From NCBI GenBank assembly GCA_903949225.1, contig CAJAYZ010000689.1, forward strand, positions 1-9,950: 9,950 nt of DNA, written 5' to 3'. The position numbers were made by a program, and so were the translations under genes. The notes beneath the pieces are model-generated. The model had not been told where the DNA came from. It worked only from the letters and a program-made list of their open reading frames with translations, and made no database searches. The DNA comes from an uncultured Planctomycetaceae bacterium (GTDB taxonomy: Bacteria > Planctomycetota > Planctomycetia > Pirellulales > UBA1268). Below, one piece after another: positions 1 to 6,482 of the stretch (the stretch's first letter is position 1; each line of letters starts with the position of its first letter).

Positions 1-119
1 AGGTGACTTCCACCTCCCTTCGATGATCTCTCGGGCGACACCATCCCGCGACTGTCACGCGGCTACCGTTCTCGCCCCATCACGGCCGCCACCGTAGCGG
101 TCTGGTAGGATCGAACGCC
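1..119. other. Left-edge non-coding region upstream of the ABC exporter
   Basis: No convincing gene is seen here: all plus frames hit stops and no long codon-biased frame reads in from the edge. The only local signal for the downstream gene is a weak AGGA at 107-110, nine bases before the ATG at 120. Bases 1-15 form a small inverted repeat (AGGTG / CACCT with a 5-base loop), possibly part of something that continues outside the window. No recognisable -35/-10 promoter pair was found, although the exporter transcript probably starts in or before this stretch. Confidence 0.4.
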
Positions 120-1061
120 ATGGTCGTTTCCGTCAAACAGCTTGAAAAACAGTACGGCGCCAACCGGGCCCTCGGGGGGGTGAGCCTCGACGTGGAGCCG
201 GCCACTCTTTTTGGCCTCCTTGGCCAGAATGGCGCGGGGAAAACGACGCTCATCAAGATCCTTCTCGGCCTTGTCGCCCCGACGGCCGGTGAGGCTTCCC
301 TCCTCGGCCAACCGGTCGGCACCTTCTCCGCCCGCCGCGAGGTCGGCTACCTGCCGGAGGATCACCGCCTCCCCGAATACCACACGAGCACGAGCCTCCT
401 CGACCTCTACGGCGCCCTCCAGGGGATCCCCCGCCGCGAGCGGCGGCGACGGGCCGCCGAGCTCCTCGACATCCTCGGCCTCGCCGGCCGGGAAAAGCTC
501 CGCATCCGCGGTTACTCCAAGGGGATGAAGCAGCGGCTCGGCCTCGCCCAGGCCCTCCTCCACGGTCCCCGGGTTCTGTTTCTCGACGAGCCGACCGACG
601 GCGTCGATCCGGTGGGGCGGAAGGAGATCCGCGATCTTCTCCTCGAGGAACGCCGTCGCGGCGTGACGGTGTTCATCAACAGCCATCTCCTCGGCGAAGT
701 GGAGCAGCTTTGCGACCGGGTGGCGATCCTCCGCAAGGGGAAGCTGATGGTCACCGGCACCGTCGCCGACCTCACCCGGCAAAAGGCGAGTTGGCTGGTC
801 GCCTTCGATCGCGACCTGCCGACGTCGTTCCATTTCCCCGGCGCCATCATCGCGGCGGTCGAAGGGGGAAGCCGGCTCCGGGTCAGCCTCGACCCTGCCG
901 ACGGCCAGGGCCCCATTTCGCAGGCGGAGGCCCCCGAAGCGATCGACCGCTTCATCGCCGCAGCGGGCGCCTCGGGGCTACGGCTGCGGCATCTCGAACG
1001 GGAACGGGCGACGCTCGAGGACCTCTACCTCGCGATCGCCGACGGCGGAGGCACACCGTGA
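120..1061 (+). CDS. ABC-2 type transporter, ATP-binding protein
   Basis: This is a 313-residue cytoplasmic ATPase that would power an ABC-2 type exporter with the permease encoded directly after it. All core nucleotide-binding motifs are visible: Walker A GQNGAGKTT at residues 35-43 (Lys41), the Q-loop region GYLPED near 76-81, the signature YSKGMKQRL at 132-140, Walker B VLFLDEP at 152-158 (Glu157 catalytic), the D-loop GVDP at 161-164 and the switch His189 in NSHLL. The Q-loop carries Glu where classical ABC proteins have Gln; this is common in the drug/lipid/gliding-type ABC-2 subfamily. Residues from about 220 to 313 form the extra C-terminal domain usual for that subfamily. The start is the first ATG of the frame, with a weak AGGA nine bases upstream. 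The TGA stop overlaps the permease GTG. The family is certain; the substrate is unknown. Confidence 0.93.
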   Translation: MVVSVKQLEKQYGANRALGGVSLDVEPATLFGLLGQNGAGKTTLIKILLGLVAPTAGEASLLGQPVGTFSARREVGYLPEDHRLPEYHTSTSLLDLYGALQGIPRRERRRRAAELLDILGLAGREKLRIRGYSKGMKQRLGLAQALLHGPRVLFLDEPTDGVDPVGRKEIRDLLLEERRRGVTVFINSHLLGEVEQLCDRVAILRKGKLMVTGTVADLTRQKASWLVAFDRDLPTSFHFPGAIIAAVEGGSRLRVSLDPADGQGPISQAEAPEAIDRFIAAAGASGLRLRHLERERATLEDLYLAIADGGGTP

Positions 1062-2488
1062 ACGAACCGAATCACGTTCCGCGTGAGGCGGCTAACGCGG
1101 CCGGACGCGTCACGGTGCGGCCGATGCTGCCGCGGACGTTCGCCGCCATGCTCAGGGATACTTGGCGCGAGTTCCTCGATGCCAAGGTTCTCTATCTCCT
1201 CCTCCTGGCGATCGCGATCCTGTTCGGCGCGGCGCTGACGGGGCGGATCGAACCGCAGCCGGGGGGCCGGCAGTATCTCGACATCGCCGCCCGGGCCTTG
1301 GCCGCCGATCTCGACGGCATCGACATCGCCACCCAATCGATGGGGGATGTCGCCGGCCGGCTCAACGGCTCAATGTACGCGATCACCGCCGCCGAGCCGA
1401 TCGACGCCGATCTCCCCGAAGGCCACTGGAAGGCGACGCTGACGCGGACGTTCATCCCGCTGGTCGGGGCGCCGGAGTCGGGAGAGGAGATCACGGCCAG
1501 GTTCGGGAAGATCGCCGACGGCCAGCTCTGGACGATCACGGAGATCCGCGAGACCGGCACGGAGTGGGCCCGGAAGATCGGTTCGCAGACCTGGGAAATG
1601 GCGGTCGCCCCGGGACGCGATCTTCGCCTCCTCTGGCCCCACCGCTTCACCCTCTTCGGCGACAGCATCGAATTGGCCGGCACGAAGGGAGCGCCGCTGG
1701 GGCTCGAAGTCCTCATCCTTCAGAAGCTCCTCGCCACCGGCCTGGGAGGCACGATCCTGCTCTTGGTGAGCGTGGCGGTGACGGCGGCGTTCGTGCCGAA
1801 CATGGTGCGGAAGGGGACCCTCGAGCTCCTCCTCGTCCGCCCGATCCCGCGGTGGCAGTTGCTCGTGTTCAAGTATGTCGGAGCCCTGCTCCTCGTGGCC
1901 GGCCTGCTCGGGATTCTCGTCCTTGCCGTCTGGCTGATCACCGGGATCCTCGCCAACGTCTGGTCGCCGGGGGTGCTCCTGGCGCTCCCGAGCTTGCTGG
2001 TCTTCTTCGCGCTCCTCCTCTCGGTGAGCGTCCTCACCGGGGTGATCACGCGGAGTGTGATCTCGGCGATGCTCGTCACCGTCGCCTACTGGGCGATCCT
2101 GTTCATCGCCGGCCAGATGAACAACGTTGCCGTCGAGAGCCGGATCCGCGAGGCGAACGTCGGCAAGCTGCGGCCGACGAGCATCGCCGAGACGATCCGC
2201 GGCCGACAGCCGCGTCGCGAGGAGGGCTTCAAGCCGGGGCGGAAACCCTTCTATCAGACGACGATCGGCCGGATCACCGAGGGGGTCTATGCCGTCCTCC
2301 CCCACACCGAGGATCTCGACAACCTCGTCGACCGCCAACTGATGCGCGACTTCGCCGTCGCCGGCCCGTTCCGGGCGCTGATGGAGAGCGCCTCGTTCTC
2401 CTGGGAGAAGGGGCTCGGTCTCACCTTTCTCCACACCGTCGCCTACCTGGGAATAGCCTGCACGATCTTCTCGCGCCGCGATCCTTAG
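1058..2488 (+). CDS. ABC-2 type transporter, permease protein
   Basis: This is a 476-residue inner-membrane permease, partner of the preceding ATPase. A first membrane segment lies at about residues 43-60 and is followed by a soluble region of about 160 residues, probably extracytoplasmic. Next comes a cluster of hydrophobic segments at about 226-248, 272-297, 305-330 and 334-352, a second soluble loop at about 353-450, and a last helix at about 452-470. After the second membrane segment sits the stretch KGTLELLLVRPIPRWQLL (252-269), typical of ABC-2 permeases. The frame stays open far upstream, but the GTG at 1058 overlaps the ATPase stop by four bases (GTGA), which favours translational coupling; ATG at 1124 is an alternative. 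The TAG stop lies inside the left copy of an 11-bp direct repeat. The exporter role is secure; the cargo is not known. Confidence 0.9.
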   Translation: MNEPNHVPREAANAAGRVTVRPMLPRTFAAMLRDTWREFLDAKVLYLLLLAIAILFGAALTGRIEPQPGGRQYLDIAARALAADLDGIDIATQSMGDVAGRLNGSMYAITAAEPIDADLPEGHWKATLTRTFIPLVGAPESGEEITARFGKIADGQLWTITEIRETGTEWARKIGSQTWEMAVAPGRDLRLLWPHRFTLFGDSIELAGTKGAPLGLEVLILQKLLATGLGGTILLLVSVAVTAAFVPNMVRKGTLELLLVRPIPRWQLLVFKYVGALLLVAGLLGILVLAVWLITGILANVWSPGVLLALPSLLVFFALLLSVSVLTGVITRSVISAMLVTVAYWAILFIAGQMNNVAVESRIREANVGKLRPTSIAETIRGRQPRREEGFKPGRKPFYQTTIGRITEGVYAVLPHTEDLDNLVDRQLMRDFAVAGPFRALMESASFSWEKGLGLTFLHTVAYLGIACTIFSRRDP

Positions 2489-2495
2489 ACCGGCT
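2485..2495 (+). repeat. Direct repeat, left copy (TTAGACCGGCT)
   Basis: This 11-base sequence is repeated exactly at 2608-2618. It begins with the last base of the final Pro codon of the permease and contains its TAG stop. The two copies bracket a 112-bp segment and behave like a target-site duplication. If the terminal CT belongs to the inserted element rather than to the target, the duplication is 9 bp (TTAGACCGG). Confidence 0.7.
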
Positions 2496-2506
2496 GTGGA
2501 CAAAGT
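2496..2506 (+). repeat. Left inverted repeat of the putative insertion
   Basis: GTGGACAAAGT pairs with ACTTTTTCCAC at 2591-2601 with a single mismatch. It abuts the left direct repeat without a gap. Confidence 0.55.
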
Positions 2507-2508
2507 GC

Positions 2509-2527
2509 CCGCCGCTGGAGGCGGCGG
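2509..2527 (+). other. Hairpin 1 inside the intergenic element
   Basis: CCGCCGC (2509-2515) is perfectly complementary to GCGGCGG (2521-2527), with a TGGAG loop. No U-tract follows, so on its own it is not an intrinsic terminator. It sits two bases before the larger hairpin 2. Confidence 0.55.
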
Positions 2528-2529
2528 CC

Positions 2530-2566
2530 GACATCCCCGAAAAACCTTGGCTTTTTTGGGGGTGTC
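2530..2566 (+). other. Hairpin 2, 15-bp stem, inside the intergenic element
   Basis: Bases 2530-2544 pair with 2552-2566 across a 7-base loop (CCTTGGC), with no mismatch other than two G-U wobbles. The inner stem is a run of A opposite a run of T and the middle is CCCC opposite GGGG. The loop contains the self-complementary hexamer CCTTGG. Because the U-run lies within the stem and not after it, this is not a canonical terminator, although it could stall or stabilise transcripts ending behind the exporter genes. Confidence 0.6.
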
Positions 2567-2573
2567 TCAAGTA

Positions 2574-2598
2574 GAAAAAGGGCATGGATGACTTTTTC
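2574..2598 (+). other. Hairpin 3 / alternative pairing with the right inverted repeat
   Basis: GAAAAAG (2574-2580) is complementary to CTTTTTC (2592-2598), leaving an 11-base loop. The same right arm can pair instead with the left terminal repeat at 2496-2506, so two mutually exclusive foldings are possible. Confidence 0.4.
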
Positions 2599-2601
2599 CA
2601 C
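2591..2601 (-). repeat. Right inverted repeat of the putative insertion
   Basis: ACTTTTTCCAC is the inverted counterpart of 2496-2506 (10 of 11). Six bases (GGACAG) separate it from the right direct repeat. Reading inward from the right end gives CTGTCCGTGGAAAAAGT, which aligns with left CTGTGGACAAAGT if a 4-base gap is allowed. Confidence 0.5.
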
Positions 2602-2607
2602 GGACAG

Positions 2608-2618
2608 TTAGACCGGCT
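2608..2618 (+). repeat. Direct repeat, right copy (TTAGACCGGCT)
   Basis: Exact copy of 2485-2495, ending nine bases before the amidase ATG. In the inferred ancestral sequence only one copy existed, forming part of a 16-base spacer between permease and amidase. Confidence 0.7.
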
Positions 2619-2627
2619 CGCACCACG

Positions 2628-4025
2628 ATGGCCACCACGTCGCTCCATACGCTTCCCGCCCTCGCTCTCGCCCGGCTCATCCGCGAGGGGGCGATCTCGA
2701 GCGAGGAGCTCGTCCGCTGTCACCTCGAGCGGATCGCGGACAAAAACCCGTCGCTGTCGGCTTTCGTGACGGTGTTCGACGACGCGGTGAAGGTGGCGCG
2801 GCGAAAGGATCGGGAGCGGCTCCGCCACCGCGATGCCCTCCCGCCGTTTCATGGCGTGCCGATCGGGATCAAGGATCTCAACGTCGTCCGCTTCAGCCGC
2901 ACCCGCTTCGGCTCGCGCGGCATGCCATCGATCGTGCTCCCCTTCGACGATGCCAACGTCCGCCTCCTCCGCCGGGCGGGCTTCGTGATCCTCGGCAAGC
3001 TTTCGACGAGCGAACTGGGCGCCCTGCCGGTCACCGAGCCCGACATCCATCCGCCGACCCGCAATCCCTGGAGCCTCGACCACACCCCGGGCGGATCGAG
3101 TGGCGGATCGGCGGCGGCGGTGGCGGCGGGAATGCTGCCGATCGCGCAGGGCTCCGACGGCGCCGGATCGATCCGCATCCCGTCATCCTTCTGCGGGCTC
3201 TACGGCCTCAAGCCCTCGCGTGGCCGGGTCGTGAACCAGTTCCGCTTTCCCGATCGGCGGATTCTCTACACCTCGGGGCCAATCGCTAGGACGGTGGCCG
3301 ATGCCGCGGCCCTCCTCGACGTCATGGCGGGGATCGACACCGGCCGGCCCCACTGGGCCCCGCCGCCGTCACAGCCATTTGCCGCTCGTCGCGCGCCGCC
3401 CAAACCGCTGCGGATCAAGGTCGTCGAGTCGACCGGGATGGTGCCGACCGATCCGAATGTGCTCGCCGCGGTGCGCCACACCGCCCGGATCCTCGAACGG
3501 ATGGGGCACGCCGTCGAGGAGGCGCGACTTCCGGAGAGCGATCTCGGGGAGTTTCTTCCGATCTGGCAGCGGCTCATCGGCGGCATCCCGCTGATGCGCT
3601 GGCGGCGGGCGCAGCCGGTGACAGCTTGGCTCCGCGAGGGGGCCCGAGGGCTCAAGCGTGCTGAGGTCGACGCACTCGAGGACCGGCTCATCGACCGCTT
3701 CGCGCCGGTGTTCGGGACGGCCGATCTCTGGCTCACCCCCACCGTTGCGGTCGGACCGCCACGGATCGGGGCCTGGGCCGGGCTCCCGCCACACGACGCC
3801 TTTGCCGAAGCCGCCAAACTCGCCGCCTTCACCGCCGTCGTCAATCTTGTCGGGCTGCCGGCGGCCAGCATCCCCGCCGGGCTTTCGCCACAGGGCCTGC
3901 CGATCGGCGTGCAACTCATCGGCGATATGTTTCGCGAGGAGGACGTTCTCTCGGTGTCGTGGGATCTCGAGGAGGCGATGGCCTGGCGCCAACTCGCCCC
4001 AGGCTTTCATCAAGTTCCCCCCTGA
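2628..4025 (+). CDS. Amidase (amidase signature family)
   Basis: This 465-residue amidase-signature enzyme hydrolyses a carboxamide bond to acid and amine; it has no signal peptide and is probably cytoplasmic. The Ser-cisSer-Lys triad is complete: Lys82 in GVPIGIKDLN, Ser157 in GGSSGGSAAA, and nucleophile Ser181 in GSDGAGSIRIPSSFCG. Spacing between the three (75 and 24 residues) equals that of fatty acid amide hydrolase (Lys142, Ser217, Ser241). The oxyanion-loop sequence is DGAGS rather than the DTGGS usual in GatA. Together with the SIRIPSSFCGLYGLKPSRGRV block, this points to the general or 6-aminohexanoate-cyclic-dimer-hydrolase-like amidases rather than the GatA subunit of tRNA amidotransferase; no gatB or gatC is adjacent. 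The ATG at 2628 gives a normal family N-terminus but has no clear Shine-Dalgarno. It lies just behind the putative insertion. The substrate is unknown. Confidence 0.9.
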   Translation: MATTSLHTLPALALARLIREGAISSEELVRCHLERIADKNPSLSAFVTVFDDAVKVARRKDRERLRHRDALPPFHGVPIGIKDLNVVRFSRTRFGSRGMPSIVLPFDDANVRLLRRAGFVILGKLSTSELGALPVTEPDIHPPTRNPWSLDHTPGGSSGGSAAAVAAGMLPIAQGSDGAGSIRIPSSFCGLYGLKPSRGRVVNQFRFPDRRILYTSGPIARTVADAAALLDVMAGIDTGRPHWAPPPSQPFAARRAPPKPLRIKVVESTGMVPTDPNVLAAVRHTARILERMGHAVEEARLPESDLGEFLPIWQRLIGGIPLMRWRRAQPVTAWLREGARGLKRAEVDALEDRLIDRFAPVFGTADLWLTPTVAVGPPRIGAWAGLPPHDAFAEAAKLAAFTAVVNLVGLPAASIPAGLSPQGLPIGVQLIGDMFREEDVLSVSWDLEEAMAWRQLAPGFHQVPP

Positions 4026-4052
4026 TTGCGGCACCGGCCCCGGGGAAGCCTT

Positions 4053-4089
4053 GCTGCTGTGGCCGAAACACGCAGCAGCGGTTATTTTA
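4053..4089 (+). terminator. Probable intrinsic terminator of the amidase gene
   Basis: GCTGCTG (4053-4059) pairs perfectly with CAGCAGC (4073-4079), extended by two U-G wobbles at the base (TT / GG). It is followed at once by the T-rich stretch TTATTTTAT (4082-4089, plus further T-rich sequence to about 4100). It starts 27 bases after the amidase stop codon, a suitable place for transcript termination. The loop is 13 bases, larger than ideal, with an optional TG/CA extension. Confidence 0.5.
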
Positions 4090-4211
4090 TCTCTCTTCTT
4101 AGGCTTCTCTCGGGGACCCTGCCTGGAATCGTCCCGCGGGGGATCGTCAGCGCAGGCACGGGAGCTGGCTCCACCGAACACGCGAGGGATCACGTGGCAG
4201 GATGCAGGCGG

Positions 4212-6425
4212 ATGATGGCGGCACGGACGCTGGTGGCGGTGCGAACGGAATCGGGCCGCGGGCTCACGACCGGAGATTTTCCGGCTCGCTCAGACGTGGT
4301 GGCATGGGCCTTCGGCTCGCTGCTCGGGCTCTTTTTCGCCGCATCGTCGGCGGCCGCGGCTGGGTTTGCCCCCAGTGAGCAGGTTCTCCCGGCAACGACG
4401 CGGGCCTGGGTGAGCGCCCCCGACGCCGCCGCCCTTCGCGAACGCTTCGACCACTCCGCGCTGGGGAAGCTCTTCGATGAGCCGTTGATGCAGAAGTTTT
4501 ACGACGCCCTCGACGAGCAGCGGTCGAGCATCGCCGGCGACCGGATGGGTTTCGGGATCACCCCCAAAGAGCTCTCGGGGGTCAGTGGCGGGGAGTCGGC
4601 GGTGGCGGCGGTCGAACAGGCCGACGGTTCCCTTGCCGGGCTGCTCCTCGTCGACACCAGTGGCCATGACGACGCCGTTCCCGCGCTTCTCGACACGGTC
4701 TTCAAGCGTCTCATCGATCGCGGTGGCAAGAAGCTTGCCGCCCCCGAGGGGATCACGGCCTACGAACTTCCGCCGCTCCCGCCCCGTGAGGGGCAGCCGG
4801 TGGCCGCCGAGCCCGCTGCTCCTCGGCGGATCGCCTATGCCACGCGGCCCGGCGCGATCGTCGCCGGCACGAGCTCCGAGATCGTCGCTGCCCTTCTCCC
4901 GGCGTTCTCCAAGCAGCGACAGGATTCGCTGGCGTCGCTCGAAGCCTTCCAGGTGGTGGCGCGGAAGTGCGGCGAGACCGTTCCCGCCGGCGTGGCGACG
5001 GGGCGGTGGTACATCGATCCGCTCGCCCTCTTCCAGGCCCAGCAGAAGAGCCGGCCGGCGCCGAAGAAGGCCTCGAAGCGGAAGCCGACCGACTACGTCG
5101 AGATGGCGCGCCGCAACGGCTTCGACTGCATCAAGGGGGCCGGTGGCATCGTCTTCTTCGGCGAGGGGAACGTCGATCTCCGCCACAACACCCTCATCTA
5201 TGCGCCGCCAACCGTGGCCGGCGGGAAGGAGCGCTACGAGAAGGCCGCTCGAATCCTCGAGTTTCCCAATGCGACTTCGCTCGCCCCCGCCCCCTGGGTG
5301 CCGGGGGATGCCGCCAGCTGGCTCGGACTCCAGTGGGATCTTCCCAAGGTCTTCCGGGCCCTCGAGCCCCTCGTCGACGACATGGTTGGCGAGCAGGGCG
5401 TGTTTGACGACGTGATCTCGAGCCTGAAAGACGATCCGGACGGGCCGCAGATCGACGTCGAGAACGACCTCATCCGCCACCTCGGTGGTGCCGTCATGAT
5501 CACCGGCGACCATGTCCTCCCCTTCGGCCCCGATTGCGAGCGGATGGTCATCGCCTTGGAAGCCGATGATCCGGAGACGGTCGCCGCGACGATCGCTCGG
5601 AGCATGTCGACCGAGGCGAAGACGCGGAAGCTCGACGTCGGCGGGCATGTGATCTGGGAGACGGTGCCCGACGAGCCGGGGAAGGCCGCCCGTTCGACGC
5701 GGGTGCGGGCCCGCGACGATGGGGATGACGACCGGCCCCGCGGTGCCCTCGGTGGCGATCCCGACGATGCCCCCTGTCCGAATGCGGCCGTGGCCGTGGC
5801 CCATGGCCAGATCCTCATCGCGTCTCATCTGGACATTCTCCAGAGGGTGCTCGATGGGAAGTCTCCGCCGTTTGCCGAAGAAGCCGACTACAACGAGTCG
5901 GTCGAACAACTCAAGGGCCTCCTCCCCGGGGATGTTGCCCTCCGCACCTTCGCCCGCACCGAACAGATGGTGCAGCCGACCTACGAGCTCCTCCGCAATG
6001 GCAAGGGCCCCGAGAACAAGAGCCTCGCCGGCCGGCTCGCCAACGCCCTCCTCACCGCGCGGGACAACCCTGGCGCTGGTCTCGGGAACAAGAAATCGAA
6101 GGAGCCACGGACGCCGCGCGTCGATGGGACGACGCTGCCAGAGTTTGATGCCATCCGCCACTACTTCGGTACGGCCGGAATGACGATGCAGACGGTGCCG
6201 GAGGGGTGGATGTTTGTCGGGGCGTCGCTTTGGGATGGCGGGGGACACGACCATGCCCCCGACGACATGCCCGCTACCGAGCCCGCGGTTACCGAGCCCG
6301 CGGTTACCGAGCCCGCGGTTACCGAGCCCGCGGTTACCGAGCCCGCAGTCACCGAGAAGGCGGCTGCGGAGCCGGCCATCGAGCAAGAGGCTCCCCCTGA
6401 GCCGGCCGGCGCTGGCGCCGAGTAA
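4212..6425 (+). CDS. Large secreted protein of unknown function, planctomycete type
   Basis: A 737-residue protein with no recognised enzymatic motif. After a polar N-terminus, residues about 29-50 form a hydrophobic, Ala-rich signal sequence with likely cleavage after SSAAAA (about residue 50), so the mature protein should be exported. The mature start, VLPATTRAWVSAPDAAALRERFDH (written here only as the pattern LPATT..WVS.PD), followed by GKLFDEPLMQ, resembles large exported planctomycete proteins, perhaps DUF3352-like; this is from memory and unverified. An acidic, Arg-rich linker lies at about 495-520, and the C-terminus is a PAVTE repeat tail. The frame is open back to 4026, but ATG 4212 (or the adjacent ATG 4215) is the first ATG; GTG codons at 4296/4299 would place the signal at the very N-terminus. 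It follows the probable terminator and so likely has its own promoter, which I could not locate. Confidence 0.8.
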   Translation: MMAARTLVAVRTESGRGLTTGDFPARSDVVAWAFGSLLGLFFAASSAAAAGFAPSEQVLPATTRAWVSAPDAAALRERFDHSALGKLFDEPLMQKFYDALDEQRSSIAGDRMGFGITPKELSGVSGGESAVAAVEQADGSLAGLLLVDTSGHDDAVPALLDTVFKRLIDRGGKKLAAPEGITAYELPPLPPREGQPVAAEPAAPRRIAYATRPGAIVAGTSSEIVAALLPAFSKQRQDSLASLEAFQVVARKCGETVPAGVATGRWYIDPLALFQAQQKSRPAPKKASKRKPTDYVEMARRNGFDCIKGAGGIVFFGEGNVDLRHNTLIYAPPTVAGGKERYEKAARILEFPNATSLAPAPWVPGDAASWLGLQWDLPKVFRALEPLVDDMVGEQGVFDDVISSLKDDPDGPQIDVENDLIRHLGGAVMITGDHVLPFGPDCERMVIALEADDPETVAATIARSMSTEAKTRKLDVGGHVIWETVPDEPGKAARSTRVRARDDGDDDRPRGALGGDPDDAPCPNAAVAVAHGQILIASHLDILQRVLDGKSPPFAEEADYNESVEQLKGLLPGDVALRTFARTEQMVQPTYELLRNGKGPENKSLAGRLANALLTARDNPGAGLGNKKSKEPRTPRVDGTTLPEFDAIRHYFGTAGMTMQTVPEGWMFVGASLWDGGGHDHAPDDMPATEPAVTEPAVTEPAVTEPAVTEPAVTEKAAAEPAIEQEAPPEPAGAGAE
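6270..6356 (+). repeat. 15-bp tandem repeat coding for PAVTE
   Basis: Four identical copies of CCCGCGGTTACCGAG (6282-6296, 6297-6311, 6312-6326, 6327-6341) are followed by a fifth copy with two silent changes (6342-6356). They are preceded by a 12-base shortened copy (6270-6281, Pro-Ala-Thr-Glu). The unit is a multiple of three, so copy-number changes keep the frame. It encodes residues about 687-715 near the C-terminus of the exported protein, continuing into a degenerate KAAAE / PAIE tail. Identical units indicate recent slippage or recombination. Confidence 0.95.
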
Positions 6426-6482
6426 GCAGGGCTCGATCCCGAGGGCCGTTGGCAGGCGTTCGTCCCCGCACGGAAAACCTTC

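Larger units (their letters stand above)
2496..2607. mobile_element. Putative MITE-like non-autonomous insertion
   Basis: This 112-bp non-coding segment is flanked by exact 11-bp direct repeats. Its left end GTGGACAAAGT (2496-2506) matches, at 10 of 11 positions, the reverse complement of ACTTTTTCCAC (2591-2601) near its right end. If CT of the left flank is included, the element runs 2494-2607, begins CTGT, ends ACAG and leaves a 9-bp duplication. CTG-type ends and a 9-bp duplication are known from IS10/IS50-like members of the IS4 family, but that relationship is only suggestive. No transposase frame is present. Removing the segment and one repeat copy leaves 16 bases between the permease stop and the amidase ATG, a typical operon spacing. 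A structured intergenic regulatory RNA is the main alternative. Confidence 0.5.

Noticed and set aside
1..18. GGGAGGTG on the minus strand (18-11) as a ribosome binding site for a divergent gene to the left
   Set aside because: No start codon follows within the window at proper spacing; any start would lie outside, so the call cannot be supported.
1370..2503. Minus-strand 377-codon frame opposite the permease, and similar long antisense frames at 7570-8832 and 8848-9756
   Set aside because: All lie entirely opposite genes with clear motifs or membrane segments, and their translations are biased, charged, Arg/Glu/Gly-rich sequence typical of GC-rich shadows.
2530..2566. Reading the 15-bp hairpin as a standard Rho-independent terminator for the exporter operon
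   Set aside because: The T-run is part of the stem and no U-tract follows the 3' arm (next bases are TCAAGTAG), so it does not fit the canonical form.
1162..2574. Plus-strand 470-codon frame overlapping the permease in another phase
   Set aside because: The translation is Arg/Pro/Gly-rich with no hydrophobic segments, whereas the permease frame shows ABC-2 motifs and transmembrane helices.
2628..4025. Annotating the amidase as GatA (tRNA amidotransferase subunit A)
   Set aside because: The nucleophile loop reads GSDGAGSIRIPSSFCG rather than the GatA-typical GSDTGGSIRQP form, and no gatB or gatC neighbour is present.
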